From NCBI RefSeq assembly GCF_900094835.1, contig NZ_FMAO01000001.1, positions 124,001-188,000 on the forward strand: a stretch of DNA of 64,000 nucleotides. The letters are read 5' to 3'. Below the pieces are notes generated by a model. That model ran no database searches and was not told where the DNA came from. It saw only the letters and a list, made by a program, of their open reading frames with translations. Numbering within the stretch: position 1 is the stretch's first letter; each line of letters starts with the position of its first letter. Source of the DNA: Weissella bombi (GTDB taxonomy: Bacteria > Bacillota > Bacilli > Lactobacillales > Lactobacillaceae). This document shows positions 8,042-17,175 of this stretch, piece by piece. The position numbers and the translations under genes are program-made.

Positions 8042-10741
8042 ATGGCAAAACCAACTTTACTTTTAATTGATGGTAATTCATTGGCTTTTCGGGCATTTTA
8101 CGCCTTAATTAACCAAGTCGATCGGTTTGTTAATCATGAAGGATTACATACAAATGCTTTGGTTGGTTTTAATAACCTAATTGACGGCATTGTTGATCCT
8201 TTCCAACCAGATCTAGCTTTGGTGGCATGGGATGCTGGTAAGACAACGTTCAGAACGGGTAAGTTTGATAATTATAAGGGGAATCGTGATACTACTCCTC
8301 AAGAATTGGTTGAACAATTTGAACCACTACGTGAAATGGTGACGTTGCATGGTATTAAGTCATATGAACTTACCGACTATGAGGCCGATGATATTATTGG
8401 TACGATGGCACAAAAAGGTGAACAAGCTGGCTATGCTGTCACAATCGTTACCGGAGACCGTGATATGACCCAATTGGTAACTGATGACATCACAGTTTGG
8501 GTTACCAAAAAAGGTATCTCTGAAATTGATCACTACACACCAGCTAAGATTGCTGAAATGTATGATGGTTTAGAAGCTAAGCATATTGTTGAAATTAAAG
8601 GCCTCCAGGGTGATACAAGTGATAATTACCCTGGAGTAGCTGGAATAGGGCCTAAAACAGCACTAAAGTTGATTAAGCAATATAATTCAATTCCAGAGAT
8701 GTATGAGCACATTGATGAGATGAAAACTTCAAAGCAGAAGGAAAAATTAATCAATGGTAAAGAAGATGCCTTAGTGTCACGTGACTTAGCACGAATTCGT
8801 ACTAATGCGCCTGTGACAATCAATTTGGATGATTTGGCATATAAGGGACCAGATTATGAAAATATTATTCCCTTTTACCAACATCTCGACTTCAAGGCAC
8901 AATTAGTAAAATTAGCTAATCAAGGGTATACAATCCCCACAGATGACCATACCGAAGATGGTGCCTTTAATATCAGTAATACAACCTTAAACATGACGGC
9001 ACTAACAAACGCTAATCTGGATCACGTTAGCCAGTTAACAACGGCGGTTGATTTCTATCTTGAGTTAGATGATGCTAATTACCACACTGCAAATCCTGTT
9101 GGTTTTGTCATTGGTAACCAAGAAAAAGGATACTTTGCGAGCCGTGATATTGAGTTACTAGTCCATGATTCGCCAGTTAAAGCAATTTTAGAAGATGCAA
9201 ATATTACGAAGCATGTTTTCAACGCTAAAGAACTATATGTCAGTCTACATCGCTTAGGGGTATCATTAAAGAACGTTGAATTCGATTTGTTGCTAGTTTC
9301 TTATTTGTTGGACACTAATGACAATAACGATGATCTAGGTGCTCTTGCACATGATAATGATTATTATGCTGTTCAAACGGACGAGGAAGTATATGGCCGT
9401 GGCGCTAAGTTTGCTATCCCTGAAGAAGATGCTGATTTCTTTGAACATTTGGGTCGAAAGGCAATGGCCATTGGTTTATTAAGAGAACCACTACTTAAAA
9501 AGTTAACTGAGCATGAGCAATTAGATTTGTACCGTGATATTGAATTGCCACTAACTAAGATTTTAGCGCGCATGGAAGCAACTGGTATTACCGTTGATGC
9601 ACAGCAATTGTTACAAATGGATAGTAAGTTAACAGAACGCTTAAGTGAATTAGAGCAAACTATTTATCAACAAGCGGGTCACGAGTTTAACATTCAATCA
9701 CCTAAGCAACTTGGGGTCGTTTTGTTTGAAGAAATGGGTTATACGCCACTTAAAAAGACGAAGACGGGGTACTCAACCAGTGTTGAAGTCTTAGAAAAGA
9801 TGGGTGATGTCCCAATCGTGGCGTCAATTTTGGCTTATCGTCAAATTGCAAAGATTAAGTCTACTTATGTTGAAGGACTACTACGTGTTATTCATGGCTC
9901 TGATTCAAAAGTGCATACCCGTTACTTACAAACTTTGACTCAGACTGGTCGTTTGTCATCTGTTGATCCAAACTTGCAAAATATTCCGGTTCGTATTGAA
10001 GAAGGCCGTCAAATTCGTAAGTCCTTTGTGCCTAGTGAACCAGAATGGCAAATTTTAAGTGCTGACTACTCACAGATTGAATTGCGTGTATTAGCACATA
10101 TTACGGGGGATGCTAATTTACAAGCAGCCTTCATTAATGGTGAAGACATTCACGCTGCTACGGCTCGTCGTATTTTCGATGTTCCTGATGATGAACCAGT
10201 TGATGGTAATGTTCGTCGCCAAGCTAAGGCCGTTAACTTTGGTATTGTGTACGGTATTTCTGACTTTGGTTTGTCTAAAAATATTGGTGTTTCACGACAA
10301 CAAGCCAAAACCATTATTGAGACATACTTTAAGCAATATCCTGACGTAAAGAAGTGGTCAGAATCAGTGATTGCTTCAGCACGTGAAAATGGCTATGTTG
10401 AAACGATTGCTCATCGTCGCCGCTACTTGCCTGATATCAATGCAAAACGCTTTAATGCCCGTTCCTTTGCAGAACGGACGGCAATGAATTCACCAATTCA
10501 AGGTTCGGCAGCGGATATCATTAAAATTGCAATGATTAATGTGCAAGCAGCAATTGAAAAAGCTGGCTTGAAAGCACATATGCTACTACAGGTGCATGAC
10601 GAATTAATTTTTGAAGCACCAGCAGATGAGATGGCTGAATTAGAACAATTAGTTTCACAAACTATGGATAGTGCCGTGCAACTAGCAGTACCTTTGTTGG
10701 TATCAACGCATATTGGTGCTTCATGGTATGATGCGAAATAA
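8042..10741 (+). CDS. polA: DNA polymerase I
   Basis: This 899-residue PolA fills gaps and removes RNA primers in repair and lagging-strand synthesis. The N-terminal 5'-3' exonuclease (about 1-300) is intact (LLIDGNSLAFRAFYAL, EADDIIGT, TGDRDMTQL, GLQGDTSDNYPG). The middle 3'-5' exonuclease fold lacks the DxE and later aspartates (FYLELDD, FNAKELYV), so proofreading is probably absent, as in many Gram-positives. The polymerase part has DYSQIELRVLAH (motif A), RRQAKAVNFGIVYG (motif B) and QVHDELIFE (motif C). ATG at 8036 is two codons upstream and also possible. In many relatives mutM follows; here an 11 kb block intervenes. Confidence 0.96.
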   Translation: MAKPTLLLIDGNSLAFRAFYALINQVDRFVNHEGLHTNALVGFNNLIDGIVDPFQPDLALVAWDAGKTTFRTGKFDNYKGNRDTTPQELVEQFEPLREMVTLHGIKSYELTDYEADDIIGTMAQKGEQAGYAVTIVTGDRDMTQLVTDDITVWVTKKGISEIDHYTPAKIAEMYDGLEAKHIVEIKGLQGDTSDNYPGVAGIGPKTALKLIKQYNSIPEMYEHIDEMKTSKQKEKLINGKEDALVSRDLARIRTNAPVTINLDDLAYKGPDYENIIPFYQHLDFKAQLVKLANQGYTIPTDDHTEDGAFNISNTTLNMTALTNANLDHVSQLTTAVDFYLELDDANYHTANPVGFVIGNQEKGYFASRDIELLVHDSPVKAILEDANITKHVFNAKELYVSLHRLGVSLKNVEFDLLLVSYLLDTNDNNDDLGALAHDNDYYAVQTDEEVYGRGAKFAIPEEDADFFEHLGRKAMAIGLLREPLLKKLTEHEQLDLYRDIELPLTKILARMEATGITVDAQQLLQMDSKLTERLSELEQTIYQQAGHEFNIQSPKQLGVVLFEEMGYTPLKKTKTGYSTSVEVLEKMGDVPIVASILAYRQIAKIKSTYVEGLLRVIHGSDSKVHTRYLQTLTQTGRLSSVDPNLQNIPVRIEEGRQIRKSFVPSEPEWQILSADYSQIELRVLAHITGDANLQAAFINGEDIHAATARRIFDVPDDEPVDGNVRRQAKAVNFGIVYGISDFGLSKNIGVSRQQAKTIIETYFKQYPDVKKWSESVIASARENGYVETIAHRRRYLPDINAKRFNARSFAERTAMNSPIQGSAADIIKIAMINVQAAIEKAGLKAHMLLQVHDELIFEAPADEMAELEQLVSQTMDSAVQLAVPLLVSTHIGASWYDAK

Positions 10742-10760
10742 ATAATTAAATTTAATACTA

Positions 10761-10806
10761 AATAGGCGTTAGTTTGACATGAATCAAACTAACGCCTATT
10801 TTTATT
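10761..10806. terminator. Strong bidirectional terminator after polA
   Basis: A 17-base perfect stem (AATAGGCGTTAGTTTGA and its complement) with a 6-base loop is flanked by As on one side and Ts on the other. It serves polA and the convergent small membrane protein gene. Confidence 0.95.
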
Positions 10807-10818
10807 TATAATACACTG

Positions 10819-11007
10819 CTATTTTGGCATATTCAGTAATTTTTCAACAATCTTGCTAATTTCCTCGCTAAACAAAATGATTGCGATTCCTAACATGATA
10901 ATGAGCATTGAGAATGAATCTAGGAAAATACCCAAAATTGTAATCAGCATCCCCAAAAACATGATCAATGCAACAAGTTTATTCTTTTGTTTGAATTTAT
11001 GTCCCAT
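10819..11007 (-). CDS. Small two-helix membrane protein
   Basis: A 62-residue protein starting MGHKFKQKN with two hydrophobic helices (about 12-32 and 34-51) and a charged amphipathic end (SEEISKIVEKLL). A GTG start at 11019 would overlap the ribosome site AAAGGAG, so ATG at 11007 is preferred. The gene is convergent with polA and divergent from lacL. No family is recognised. Confidence 0.6.
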   Translation of the reverse strand: MGHKFKQKNKLVALIMFLGMLITILGIFLDSFSMLIIMLGIAIILFSEEISKIVEKLLNMPK

Positions 11008-11128
11008 AGGATTATTCACTCCTTTAAACGAATAGATAAATTAAATTATACAGGTAACCTAATTGATGCTACAAATAAAAATTAAATGCTCTTTTAATTT
11101 AAAAAATGAGGATAATTTGTTAAATCTA

Positions 11129-11157
11129 ACGACAGATAACGCATATTACGTTACAAT
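11129..11157 (+). promoter_or_regulatory. Probable lacLM promoter
   Basis: ACGACA (11129-11134) and TACAAT (11152-11157) are spaced 17 bases. The start of transcription would fall at about 11164, inside the CcpA site. A short inverted repeat, TAACG-N7-CGTTA (11137-11153), overlaps the -10 region and could be an operator for a second regulator. Confidence 0.45.
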
Positions 11158-11162
11158 TAATA

Positions 11163-11177
11163 TTGAAAACGTTTACA
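11163..11177 (+). promoter_or_regulatory. CcpA-binding cre site upstream of lacLM
   Basis: TTGAAAACGTTTACA matches every defined position of the cre consensus WTGNAANCGNWNNCW. It lies at the predicted transcription start, 38 bases before the lacL ATG, a position where bound CcpA represses. This predicts glucose repression of lacLM. Confidence 0.75.
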
Positions 11178-11215
11178 GATTAAAAACGTGTCTATTAATT
11201 TTAGGGGGAGCTACG

Positions 11216-13111
11216 ATGATAGCAAATTTAGAATGGTTAGATGACCCAACCGTATTTAGAGTGGGTAAATTACCAGCTCATAGCGATCATACCGTTTATC
11301 GCTCAGCAGCAGAAGTGGCACAAAAATCATCAAGTTTAATTAAAAGTTTAGATGGTACTTGGCAATTTAATTTTGCTAACACACCAGCAGAACGACTACT
11401 TAACTTTGAAAAATTAGATTTTGATACTGATCAGTTTGATGATATTAAGGTACCTGGTCATATTGAATTACAAAATTATGGTCAGATTCAATATATTAAT
11501 ACACTTTATCCATGGGAAGGTAAAACATATCGTCGACCACCATATGCTTTAGGACCAGATAATACATATCCGGGTATTTTTAGTGAGGCAGAAGACAATA
11601 CCGTGGGTCAATATGTTAAAATATTTACCTTACCTGACAATTTTGCTGATCAAGATGTGCATATTGAATTTGATGGTGTCGAAAAAGCAATGTACGTGTG
11701 GTTAAACGGTCAGTTCGTGGGTTATTCAGAGGATAGTTTTTCACGCGCTGAATTTGATTTAACACCATATTTACAACCTGGTGAAAATAAGCTTGCTGTT
11801 GAAGTATTTAAATACAGCACTGCGGCTTTTATTGAAGATCAAGATATGTTCCGCTTTTCAGGGATTTTCCGTAGCGTGCGTTTAATTGCGATTCCAGCAG
11901 TAGATGTTGTTGATATTCACATTAAGCCGGTTGTTAGTGCTGATTTGCAACAAGGTGACCTTTCAGTTGCTTTGACACTTGCAGGCGACCTAGCTGGCGC
12001 ACGTGCGCAATTTGTTGTTAATAATCCACAAGGGGCAGTTGTATTAGATAAGTCAGTTGATGCTGATACAACGACTACGCTAGCACATGAGGTCTTTGAT
12101 GATATTCAGTTGTGGTCACATAAGCATCCTCATTTATATACACTAACGGTCACGATTTTTGATGCTAAGCAACAAGTCATTGCCGTTATCCCTTATGACT
12201 TTGGTTTCCGTCGTTTAGTGATGAATGATCAAAACCAAGTTACGTTAAATAACGTACCATTGCATTTGAATGGGGTTAACCGTCACGAATGGAGCCCAAC
12301 TGGTGGACGTAATGTTAGTTTAGCTGATATGGAAGCCGATATTCAAATTTTCAAAGAGAATAACATTAATGCTGTTAGAACATCACATTATCCAAATCAA
12401 GTGGCTTGGTATGGTATGTGTGACGAAGCAGGTATTTACATGATGGCTGAAACTAACCTAGAATCTCACGGATCATGGCAGAAAATGGGGGCGGTAGAGC
12501 CTTCATACAATGTACCAGGATCAATTCCAGAGTGGTTAGATGTTGTTATGGATCGTGCAAAGTCTAATTTTGAACAATTCAAGAATCACCCATCTATTTT
12601 ATTCTGGTCATTGGGTAATGAATCATATACTGGTGATAATATTGCTGCAATGGATGCATACTTCAAGTCAGTTGATGATTCACGATTGACGCATTATGAA
12701 GGTGTCTTCCAAAACCGTGTTGACGAAGATCGTATTTCAGACGTCGAGAGTCGCATGTATGCACATCCTAAGGAAATTGCCGAGTATCTAGCCAATAATC
12801 CTAAGAAGCCATACTTAAACTGCGAATATATGCATAGTATGGGGAATTCAGTAGGTGGCTTTGATGAATATGTAAAGTTATTTGATGAATTTGACACATA
12901 TTTGGGTGGTTTCATTTGGGACTATATCGATCAAGCCTTGTATGTTACCGATGAAGTAACCGGTGAACAAGTCATTCGTTACGGTGGTGACTTTGATGAA
13001 CGTCATTCAGACTATGAATTTTCTGGTAATGGGATTGTCTTTGCAACCCGTCAGCCTAAGCCAGCAATGCAGGAGGTAAGCTACTATTATGGACGCTACG
13101 ACAACGAATAA
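11216..13111 (+). CDS. lacL: Beta-galactosidase large subunit LacL (GH2)
   Basis: A 631-residue large subunit of heterodimeric beta-galactosidase, which hydrolyses lactose to glucose and galactose in the cytoplasm. GH2 sugar-binding, immunoglobulin-like and TIM-barrel domains are present in order. Catalytic motifs are the acid/base segment WSLGNES and the nucleophile segment [11 protein letters not shown]. The start is ATG at 11216 after AGGGGGAG; the frame extends upstream to 11063 through the promoter, which is rejected. It ends inside lacM with a 23-base overlap. The cre site upstream suggests carbon catabolite repression. No lactose permease gene is adjacent. Confidence 0.96.
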   Translation: MIANLEWLDDPTVFRVGKLPAHSDHTVYRSAAEVAQKSSSLIKSLDGTWQFNFANTPAERLLNFEKLDFDTDQFDDIKVPGHIELQNYGQIQYINTLYPWEGKTYRRPPYALGPDNTYPGIFSEAEDNTVGQYVKIFTLPDNFADQDVHIEFDGVEKAMYVWLNGQFVGYSEDSFSRAEFDLTPYLQPGENKLAVEVFKYSTAAFIEDQDMFRFSGIFRSVRLIAIPAVDVVDIHIKPVVSADLQQGDLSVALTLAGDLAGARAQFVVNNPQGAVVLDKSVDADTTTTLAHEVFDDIQLWSHKHPHLYTLTVTIFDAKQQVIAVIPYDFGFRRLVMNDQNQVTLNNVPLHLNGVNRHEWSPTGGRNVSLADMEADIQIFKENNINAVRTSHYPNQVAWYGMCDEAGIYMMAETNLESHGSWQKMGAVEPSYNVPGSIPEWLDVVMDRAKSNFEQFKNHPSILFWSLGNESYTGDNIAAMDAYFKSVDDSRLTHYEGVFQNRVDEDRISDVESRMYAHPKEIAEYLANNPKKPYLNCEYMHSMGNSVGGFDEYVKLFDEFDTYLGGFIWDYIDQALYVTDEVTGEQVIRYGGDFDERHSDYEFSGNGIVFATRQPKPAMQEVSYYYGRYDNE

Positions 13112-14051
13112 ACTACAAGTCGTTTATGGTGATGGTTCATTAGGCATCAAGGGCACTAATTATCACTATTTATTTAGTTATGAAAAAGGTGGCCTAGAGT
13201 CATTGCAGATTGATGGCAAAGAGTGGATGTATCGCGTTCCTAAATTAACTTTTTGGCGTGCTACAACTGATAACGACCGTGGAAGTCATTTTTCTACTAA
13301 ATCAGCAATGTGGTTAGGTGCAGATATGTTTACCGAAGCAACGGATGTGAGCGTGAATGTTGATGGTGAGGAATTGGGACAACCAATTGCACCGGATAAT
13401 AATCGTTTCTCAGCGGATGAATTTGCAGACACTGTGTCATTAACGTATACATTTTTAACAGCAACAGTACCACAAACAACTGTTAAGGTAATTTATACTA
13501 TTGCTAATGATGGTGCACTAACTGTTCATGTTGATTATACTGGTCATGATGAGTTACCTGAATTACCAACATTGGGATTACGTTTTGTTATGCCAACGTT
13601 GGCAGATGGTTACCGCTATAATGGTCTATCGGGTGAAACTTACCCTGATCGTATGGCCGGTGCTCGTGAAGGGACCTATGAAGTTGATGGTCTACCATTA
13701 ACACCTTATATGGTGCCACAGGAGATGGGGATGCATATGCAAACATCTCAGGTATCAATTGCACGCTCAACTTCATTAAATAATGCTGATTTTTCAAAAG
13801 AAACGCAATATTTGACGTTTGCGCAAGCTAAAGAGCCATTTGCTTTCTCAGCTTTGCCATATTCAGCGATTGAATTGGAAAATGCTACACATATGGAAGA
13901 ATTGCCAGCACCAAGAAGAACTGTCGTCACTATTTATGGTGCGGTTCGTGGTGTCGGTGGTATTGATAGTTGGGGTACTGATGTACAACAGCCATACCAT
14001 ATTGATGCAACGAATGACCATTCATTTGAATTTGTTATTCAACCAAAATAA
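13089..14051 (+). CDS. lacM: Beta-galactosidase small subunit LacM
   Basis: This 320-residue protein corresponds to the C-terminal domain of single-chain LacZ (Bgal small chain): [14 protein letters not shown] near 50-65 and [19 protein letters not shown] and SFEFVIQPK further on. Both subunits are needed for activity in characterised LacLM enzymes. The ATG lies within the end of lacL in another frame, with the ribosome site GGAGG (13073-13077) inside lacL, so the two are translationally linked. Overlapping lacL/lacM is typical of Leuconostoc, Weissella and lactobacilli. Confidence 0.96.
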   Translation: MDATTTNKLQVVYGDGSLGIKGTNYHYLFSYEKGGLESLQIDGKEWMYRVPKLTFWRATTDNDRGSHFSTKSAMWLGADMFTEATDVSVNVDGEELGQPIAPDNNRFSADEFADTVSLTYTFLTATVPQTTVKVIYTIANDGALTVHVDYTGHDELPELPTLGLRFVMPTLADGYRYNGLSGETYPDRMAGAREGTYEVDGLPLTPYMVPQEMGMHMQTSQVSIARSTSLNNADFSKETQYLTFAQAKEPFAFSALPYSAIELENATHMEELPAPRRTVVTIYGAVRGVGGIDSWGTDVQQPYHIDATNDHSFEFVIQPK

Positions 14052-14064
14052 ATCAAAAATGATA

Positions 14065-14106
14065 AAAAGCTATGCTGACAGTAAAAAGTCAACATGGCTT
14101 TTTATT
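14065..14106 (+). terminator. Intrinsic terminator after lacM
   Basis: The stem AAAAAGCTATGCTGAC / GTCAACATGGCTTTTT, with small mismatches, is followed by Ts. Confidence 0.85.
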
Positions 14107-14186
14107 ACGCAAAAAAAATTCACCAAGTTTCCTAAAATATCTGTTACAATATGAAACTGTGTTTAAAAAGAAAGAGGTAGAAGAAA

Positions 14187-14888
14187 TTGGCATATTTTAG
14201 GTGGCTTTATCGGGAAATAACTTCAATCAATACAGCCGGTAGTATCATGCTGGCATTTATTTTAGGTGTACAACTGGCACTTTTCTTAAGTAATCCGATT
14301 ACATTCTTATCAGTAATTACATTGTTTGCAACCTTATTGGGATCAGCATGTACAGTTTATATGATGATTGGTAAACCTATTAACGGTTTGTTAGGATTAA
14401 TTAGTGCACTAGGCTATATTTATATTAATTGGCAAGCAGGGCACTATGCATCTGTTCTAGATCAAATTGTCTTTATTCTATTAATTGACTTGCCATTAAT
14501 CGTAACTTGGAAGACTTGGGGTCATCGAATCGTGGATGGTGTAAAATTCCTACGTATCCGCGGATGGGTGATTACGCTAGTCGTTATGTTATTACTCTGG
14601 GTACCTGTAATTTGGATTTATACACACTTAGGCGATACTAATCCAGTTTGGGATGCAATTGTCTTGATTATTGGTGCAACAGCTTCAATTTACGTATTTA
14701 TGGGCTATGGTGATTCATATACATTATGGTTGATGTCTGATTTTGTTAATATCTGCTTGTGGGTATCAGCGCTCTTTGCGGGTTATTCGGCTAGTTCATT
14801 ACCAATGTTATTAACAATGGCATTCTACTTAGCAACAGCGTTATATGGTCGCTTCTGGTCAATCTGGAGTGGTAAGCAGAACAAGTAG
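14187..14888 (+). CDS. pnuC: PnuC family nicotinamide riboside/NMN transporter
   Basis: A 233-residue, roughly seven-helix membrane protein of the PnuC family, which takes up nicotinamide riboside or related NAD precursors by facilitated diffusion with metabolic trapping. The family features GLISALGYIYINWQAGHYA and the later YTLWLMSDFVNI segment are present. The start is TTG at 14187 with ribosome site AAAGAGGTAG; no ATG is available nearby. An extended -10 (TGTTACAAT) lies about 40 bases upstream. The gene stands alone between two terminators, and no NAD-kinase or NadR-like partner is adjacent. No riboswitch was recognised in its short leader. Confidence 0.88.
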   Translation: MAYFRWLYREITSINTAGSIMLAFILGVQLALFLSNPITFLSVITLFATLLGSACTVYMMIGKPINGLLGLISALGYIYINWQAGHYASVLDQIVFILLIDLPLIVTWKTWGHRIVDGVKFLRIRGWVITLVVMLLLWVPVIWIYTHLGDTNPVWDAIVLIIGATASIYVFMGYGDSYTLWLMSDFVNICLWVSALFAGYSASSLPMLLTMAFYLATALYGRFWSIWSGKQNK

Positions 14889-14922
14889 GCTTACGCAATT
14901 CATAAAATTTATTATAAATAAT

Positions 14923-14958
14923 AAAAGCGCCTAACCCTTGGCTTGGTTAGGCGCTTTT
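14923..14958 (+). terminator. Intrinsic terminator after pnuC
   Basis: A perfect stem AAAAGCGCCTAACC / GGTTAGGCGCTTTT with an 8-base loop. Confidence 0.95.
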
Positions 14959-14959
14959 C

Positions 14960-15134
14960 ATGTAATTAGAAATGGGACTCTATTACATGATTATAATAAC
15001 ACTAGTACACATGGTTTTCAATACTAAATAACCAGTAAAAATAATTAAATATGCTAGTTTCTAGATAAAAGAGAAATATTTTAAGATATTTGCATAATTA
15101 TAGATTATTTTAATATTTGGATATTATGATAACC
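14960..15134. other. Gene-free AT-rich spacer
   Basis: This is the first part of a 334-base gap between pnuC and the next gene. All frames are interrupted. No promoter, repeat or homology is recognised here beyond general AT-richness; the structured part of the gap is listed separately. Confidence 0.5.
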
Positions 15135-15135
15135 A

Positions 15136-15214
15136 CTGTAGGTGGATAGGAATCTACCTATATTTTTACTACAGGGTACACCTATGTTGTCATGAGGCAA
15201 TATAGGTGTATTTT
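15136..15214 (+). other. Nested hairpins with terminator, possible small RNA 3' end
   Basis: CTGTAG (15136-15141) pairs with CTACAG (15169-15174) and encloses GGTGGAT/ATCTACC (15141-15158). A 13-base stem, TACACCTATGTTG/CAATATAGGTGTA (15177-15210), follows, with TTTT on the plus-strand side. The T-run orientation fits a plus-strand transcript better than the minus-strand gene that ends at 15222. No coding frame accompanies it. Confidence 0.4.
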
Positions 15215-15221
15215 AGTATAT

Positions 15222-15587
15222 TCATGTTATATTAATTCCCTTAGCCATTAAATTAGCTACACATTCTTGATAATACTTATCATTATGTTCAGGATAAATG
15301 GGGGATGTTTTAGGCACAATTAATAACGAGCGATATGCTTTTTCTTTAGTGCCACGGTAAAATGGATCAAACCAAACTGGATTTGGTTTATAACCACGAC
15401 GTTCCATTTCTTGCATGACCTCTGTATGATATTGGTATAATTTATATGGTTCATGGGTAAACACATAGTCAACGGTACGGTGTTTTTTACCCCAACCACC
15501 ACCACGCAGTGCACAACATTCTCTGTGTTGTCCTAATAATTGTTGACGAGGTAATTTTGAAATTAAGTTTTCATGCCATAGTCGCAT
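15222..15587 (-). CDS. Pyrimidine dimer DNA glycosylase/endonuclease V-like protein
   Basis: This 121-residue protein begins MRLWHENLISKLPRQQLLGQ and has the CALRGGGWGKKHRTVDYVF block, both typical of the Pyr_excise (T4 endonuclease V-like, TIGR02328) family in lactic acid bacteria. In T4 endonuclease V the enzyme cuts at UV-induced pyrimidine dimers; activity of this bacterial subgroup is less well documented. The frame extends upstream to 15644, but only ATG at 15587 has a ribosome site (GAAAGG) and family-like N-terminus. The gene is monocistronic. Confidence 0.75.
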   Translation of the reverse strand: MRLWHENLISKLPRQQLLGQHRECCALRGGGWGKKHRTVDYVFTHEPYKLYQYHTEVMQEMERRGYKPNPVWFDPFYRGTKEKAYRSLLIVPKTSPIYPEHNDKYYQECVANLMAKGINIT

Positions 15588-15723
15588 AAGGATAGCCTTT
15601 CTACATGAATTGGAAAATAAATAATTACGATTATAATGTATCAATTATTATACTGATTAATTGCGTAATTTCTATTAAACTAATTAAATTTATTGATAAA
15701 TTTGAAATAATTATAACTACAAA

Positions 15724-15753
15724 TTGAAATTTCTAGTATATTTCCCGTATAAT
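15724..15753 (+). promoter_or_regulatory. Promoter for the small membrane protein gene
   Basis: TTGAAA (15724-15729) and TATAAT (15748-15753) with an 18-base spacer, 24 bases before the ATG. Confidence 0.65.
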
Positions 15754-15776
15754 GAGTGTAAAAGGAGGTAGGTTAA

Positions 15777-16031
15777 ATGATTGTACTACATATTATTTTC
15801 GGAATTATGATCGTAGTGGGGGCTTTGGCAACTGCAGTTTCATTCCAAGGTGACACCGCTAAGTTAACTAAATGGCAAAAGTTTTCATTGATTCTAACCA
15901 CATCTGCAATTGGACTAACTGTTGTTACAGTTATTTCAGTATACGCATCTATTTACATTGGTTTGCTATTATTGTTGATGTTGGCAGTATCTGAATACTT
16001 TGCATTTATCCGCGTTGCACGTGGTAAGTAA
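15777..16031 (+). CDS. Small three-helix membrane protein
   Basis: An 84-residue protein with about three transmembrane helices (2-22, 35-57, 58-78) and a short basic end (RVARGK). It has a near-perfect ribosome site (AAAAGGAGGT) and a good promoter, so it is certainly expressed. No family is recognised and neighbours do not suggest a role. Confidence 0.72.
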   Translation: MIVLHIIFGIMIVVGALATAVSFQGDTAKLTKWQKFSLILTTSAIGLTVVTVISVYASIYIGLLLLLMLAVSEYFAFIRVARGK

Positions 16032-16079
16032 TAAATAAATTTTTTATAGCCTAAAATTGGCATGAAATTTAAGTAATCT

Positions 16080-16138
16080 AACTGGTTAAAAAATGTCTGA
16101 TATTAAATTGGATGTTTATTTACCAGTTTTATTTTGGC
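16080..16138 (+). terminator. Possible terminator after the 84-residue protein gene
   Basis: AACTGGTTAAA pairs imperfectly with TTTACCAGTT across a long loop and is followed by TTATTTT. It is weaker than the other terminators in the window. Confidence 0.4.
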
Positions 16139-16207
16139 AATAAAATGTCAATATAAAACATAGATTAACAAAAATCAAAACAACTGGTTCTCTTGTTAAA
16201 ATGTATG

Positions 16208-16216
16208 TGCTATGAT
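16208..16216 (+). promoter_or_regulatory. Extended -10 promoter for the SMR gene
   Basis: TGCTATGAT is an extended -10 element 30 bases before the ATG; no clear -35 is seen. Confidence 0.45.
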
Positions 16217-16246
16217 GGTGTTAACTTTTAGTAAGGAGAATATTTT

Positions 16247-16576
16247 ATGTATATAGGATATTTATATTTGGCAATCGCAATTGTTTCCGAGGTTATTGGT
16301 TCCAATATGGTAATTAGTACTGAGGGATTCACGCGATTGAAGCCAACTATAATTTGTGTTCTATGTTTTGGACTCGCAATTTATATGTTGTCACTTACCG
16401 TTCACTATATTCCGCTTTATATTGCTTACGCTATTTGGGGCGGGTTAGGCATTATTTTGGTGACAGTGGTTGGTGTCGTATTTTGGAAACAAAGCGTTGA
16501 CATCCCCACATTAATCGGCATTTTCTTGATTGTTGCCGGTGTCGTTGTCGTTAACTTATTTGGTAAGGCACATTAA
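16247..16576 (+). CDS. Small multidrug resistance (SMR) family efflux protein
   Basis: A 109-residue, four-helix membrane protein of the EmrE/QacC family. The membrane-embedded glutamate essential for proton/cation antiport is E15 (AIVSEVIGSNM); the helix-3 signature YAIWGGLGIILV with the conserved tryptophan is present. Members export quaternary ammonium compounds and lipophilic cations; some export guanidinium or metabolites. It is encoded singly, so a homodimer is expected. No guanidine riboswitch was recognised upstream. Confidence 0.9.
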   Translation: MYIGYLYLAIAIVSEVIGSNMVISTEGFTRLKPTIICVLCFGLAIYMLSLTVHYIPLYIAYAIWGGLGIILVTVVGVVFWKQSVDIPTLIGIFLIVAGVVVVNLFGKAH

Positions 16577-16617
16577 AAAATGATATGTTTGTTTGAGATA
16601 CAAATATGTCTATTCAG

Positions 16618-16660
16618 AAAAAAGCTTCATTCCGTATAAATGATGGAATGAAGCTTTTTT
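16618..16660 (+). terminator. Intrinsic terminator after the SMR gene
   Basis: A long stem, AAAAAAGCTTCATTCC with its complement, then a T-run. The symmetrical A/T flanks may also serve the convergent minus-strand gene. Confidence 0.9.
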
Positions 16661-16700
16661 GAGCACGAATATTCTATTTTTTTTATAATACATTAGTTAT

Positions 16701-17027
16701 TTAGTTGATGAAACGAGTATTTTTAGCTTTCCAATCTTCTAATTTTATACCAACCCAAAAGGTATAAACACCAATTGTTATAATAATTAAAAATAACCAT
16801 TTGATCCAATTACCAAACAGACCCATAGCTGATCCGTCAAATTGCATACGATGACCATCAATAACAGTATGGTTAATTTTCCAACCATAAACCATTACTA
16901 ATGACCAAGGGTACAGAATCCCTAACGAGAGAACAGTGACTAGTAAACCTAAAATGCTCCAACCAATTAAAGCCAATAACCCACCATCAAAAAAAGAGGC
17001 TCGTCCGAATTTCTCCTCTGGTCCCAT
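16701..17027 (-). CDS. DUF898/YjgN-like membrane protein
   Basis: This 108-residue membrane protein begins with a short cytoplasmic segment (FGRASFFDGGLLALIGW) and has two hydrophobic hairpin regions. The pattern LSLGILYPW and its echo TIGVYTFW resembles the repeated unit of DUF898 (YjgN) proteins, whose function is unknown. Ribosome site GGGAG. Its leader (17028-17078) shares about 50 bases with those of the genes at 18030-18444 and 20440-21171, suggesting joint control. Confidence 0.7.
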   Translation of the reverse strand: MGPEEKFGRASFFDGGLLALIGWSILGLLVTVLSLGILYPWSLVMVYGWKINHTVIDGHRMQFDGSAMGLFGNWIKWLFLIIITIGVYTFWVGIKLEDWKAKNTRFIN

Positions 17028-17078
17028 AACTTTACTCCCTTAAAAGTTTTTTACGTGAATCATCTTTGCACGTATATT
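17028..17078 (-). promoter_or_regulatory. Shared leader, copy 1
   Basis: Reading toward the gene: TATACGTGCAAAGATGATTC, then ACGTAAAAAACTTTTAAGGG, then AGTAAAGTT before the ATG. The inverted repeat ACGTG-N11-CACGT is at 17053-17073. Compare copies at 18445-18495 and 21172-21218. Confidence 0.6.
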
Positions 17079-17175
17079 AATTTTATTTTTTATCCTCGAC
17101 CTTGTTCATATAATAGCATTTTTCAATCAATTTTTGGAGAGGTTGCGTGAACTCTAAAAGTTAGGGGGATTCTGT

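Noticed and set aside
10853-11035. Plus-strand frame opposite the small membrane protein gene
   Set aside because: It mirrors the hydrophobic codons of the minus-strand gene, which has the ribosome site; no signal on the plus strand.
11063-11215. Upstream extension of lacL by 51 codons
   Set aside because: It runs through the promoter and the cre site and lacks a ribosome site; ATG at 11216 follows AGGGGGAG and gives the normal LacL length.
14107-14186. Possible NAD or preQ1-type riboswitch before pnuC
   Set aside because: The leader after the extended -10 is too short and shows no recognised aptamer sequence.
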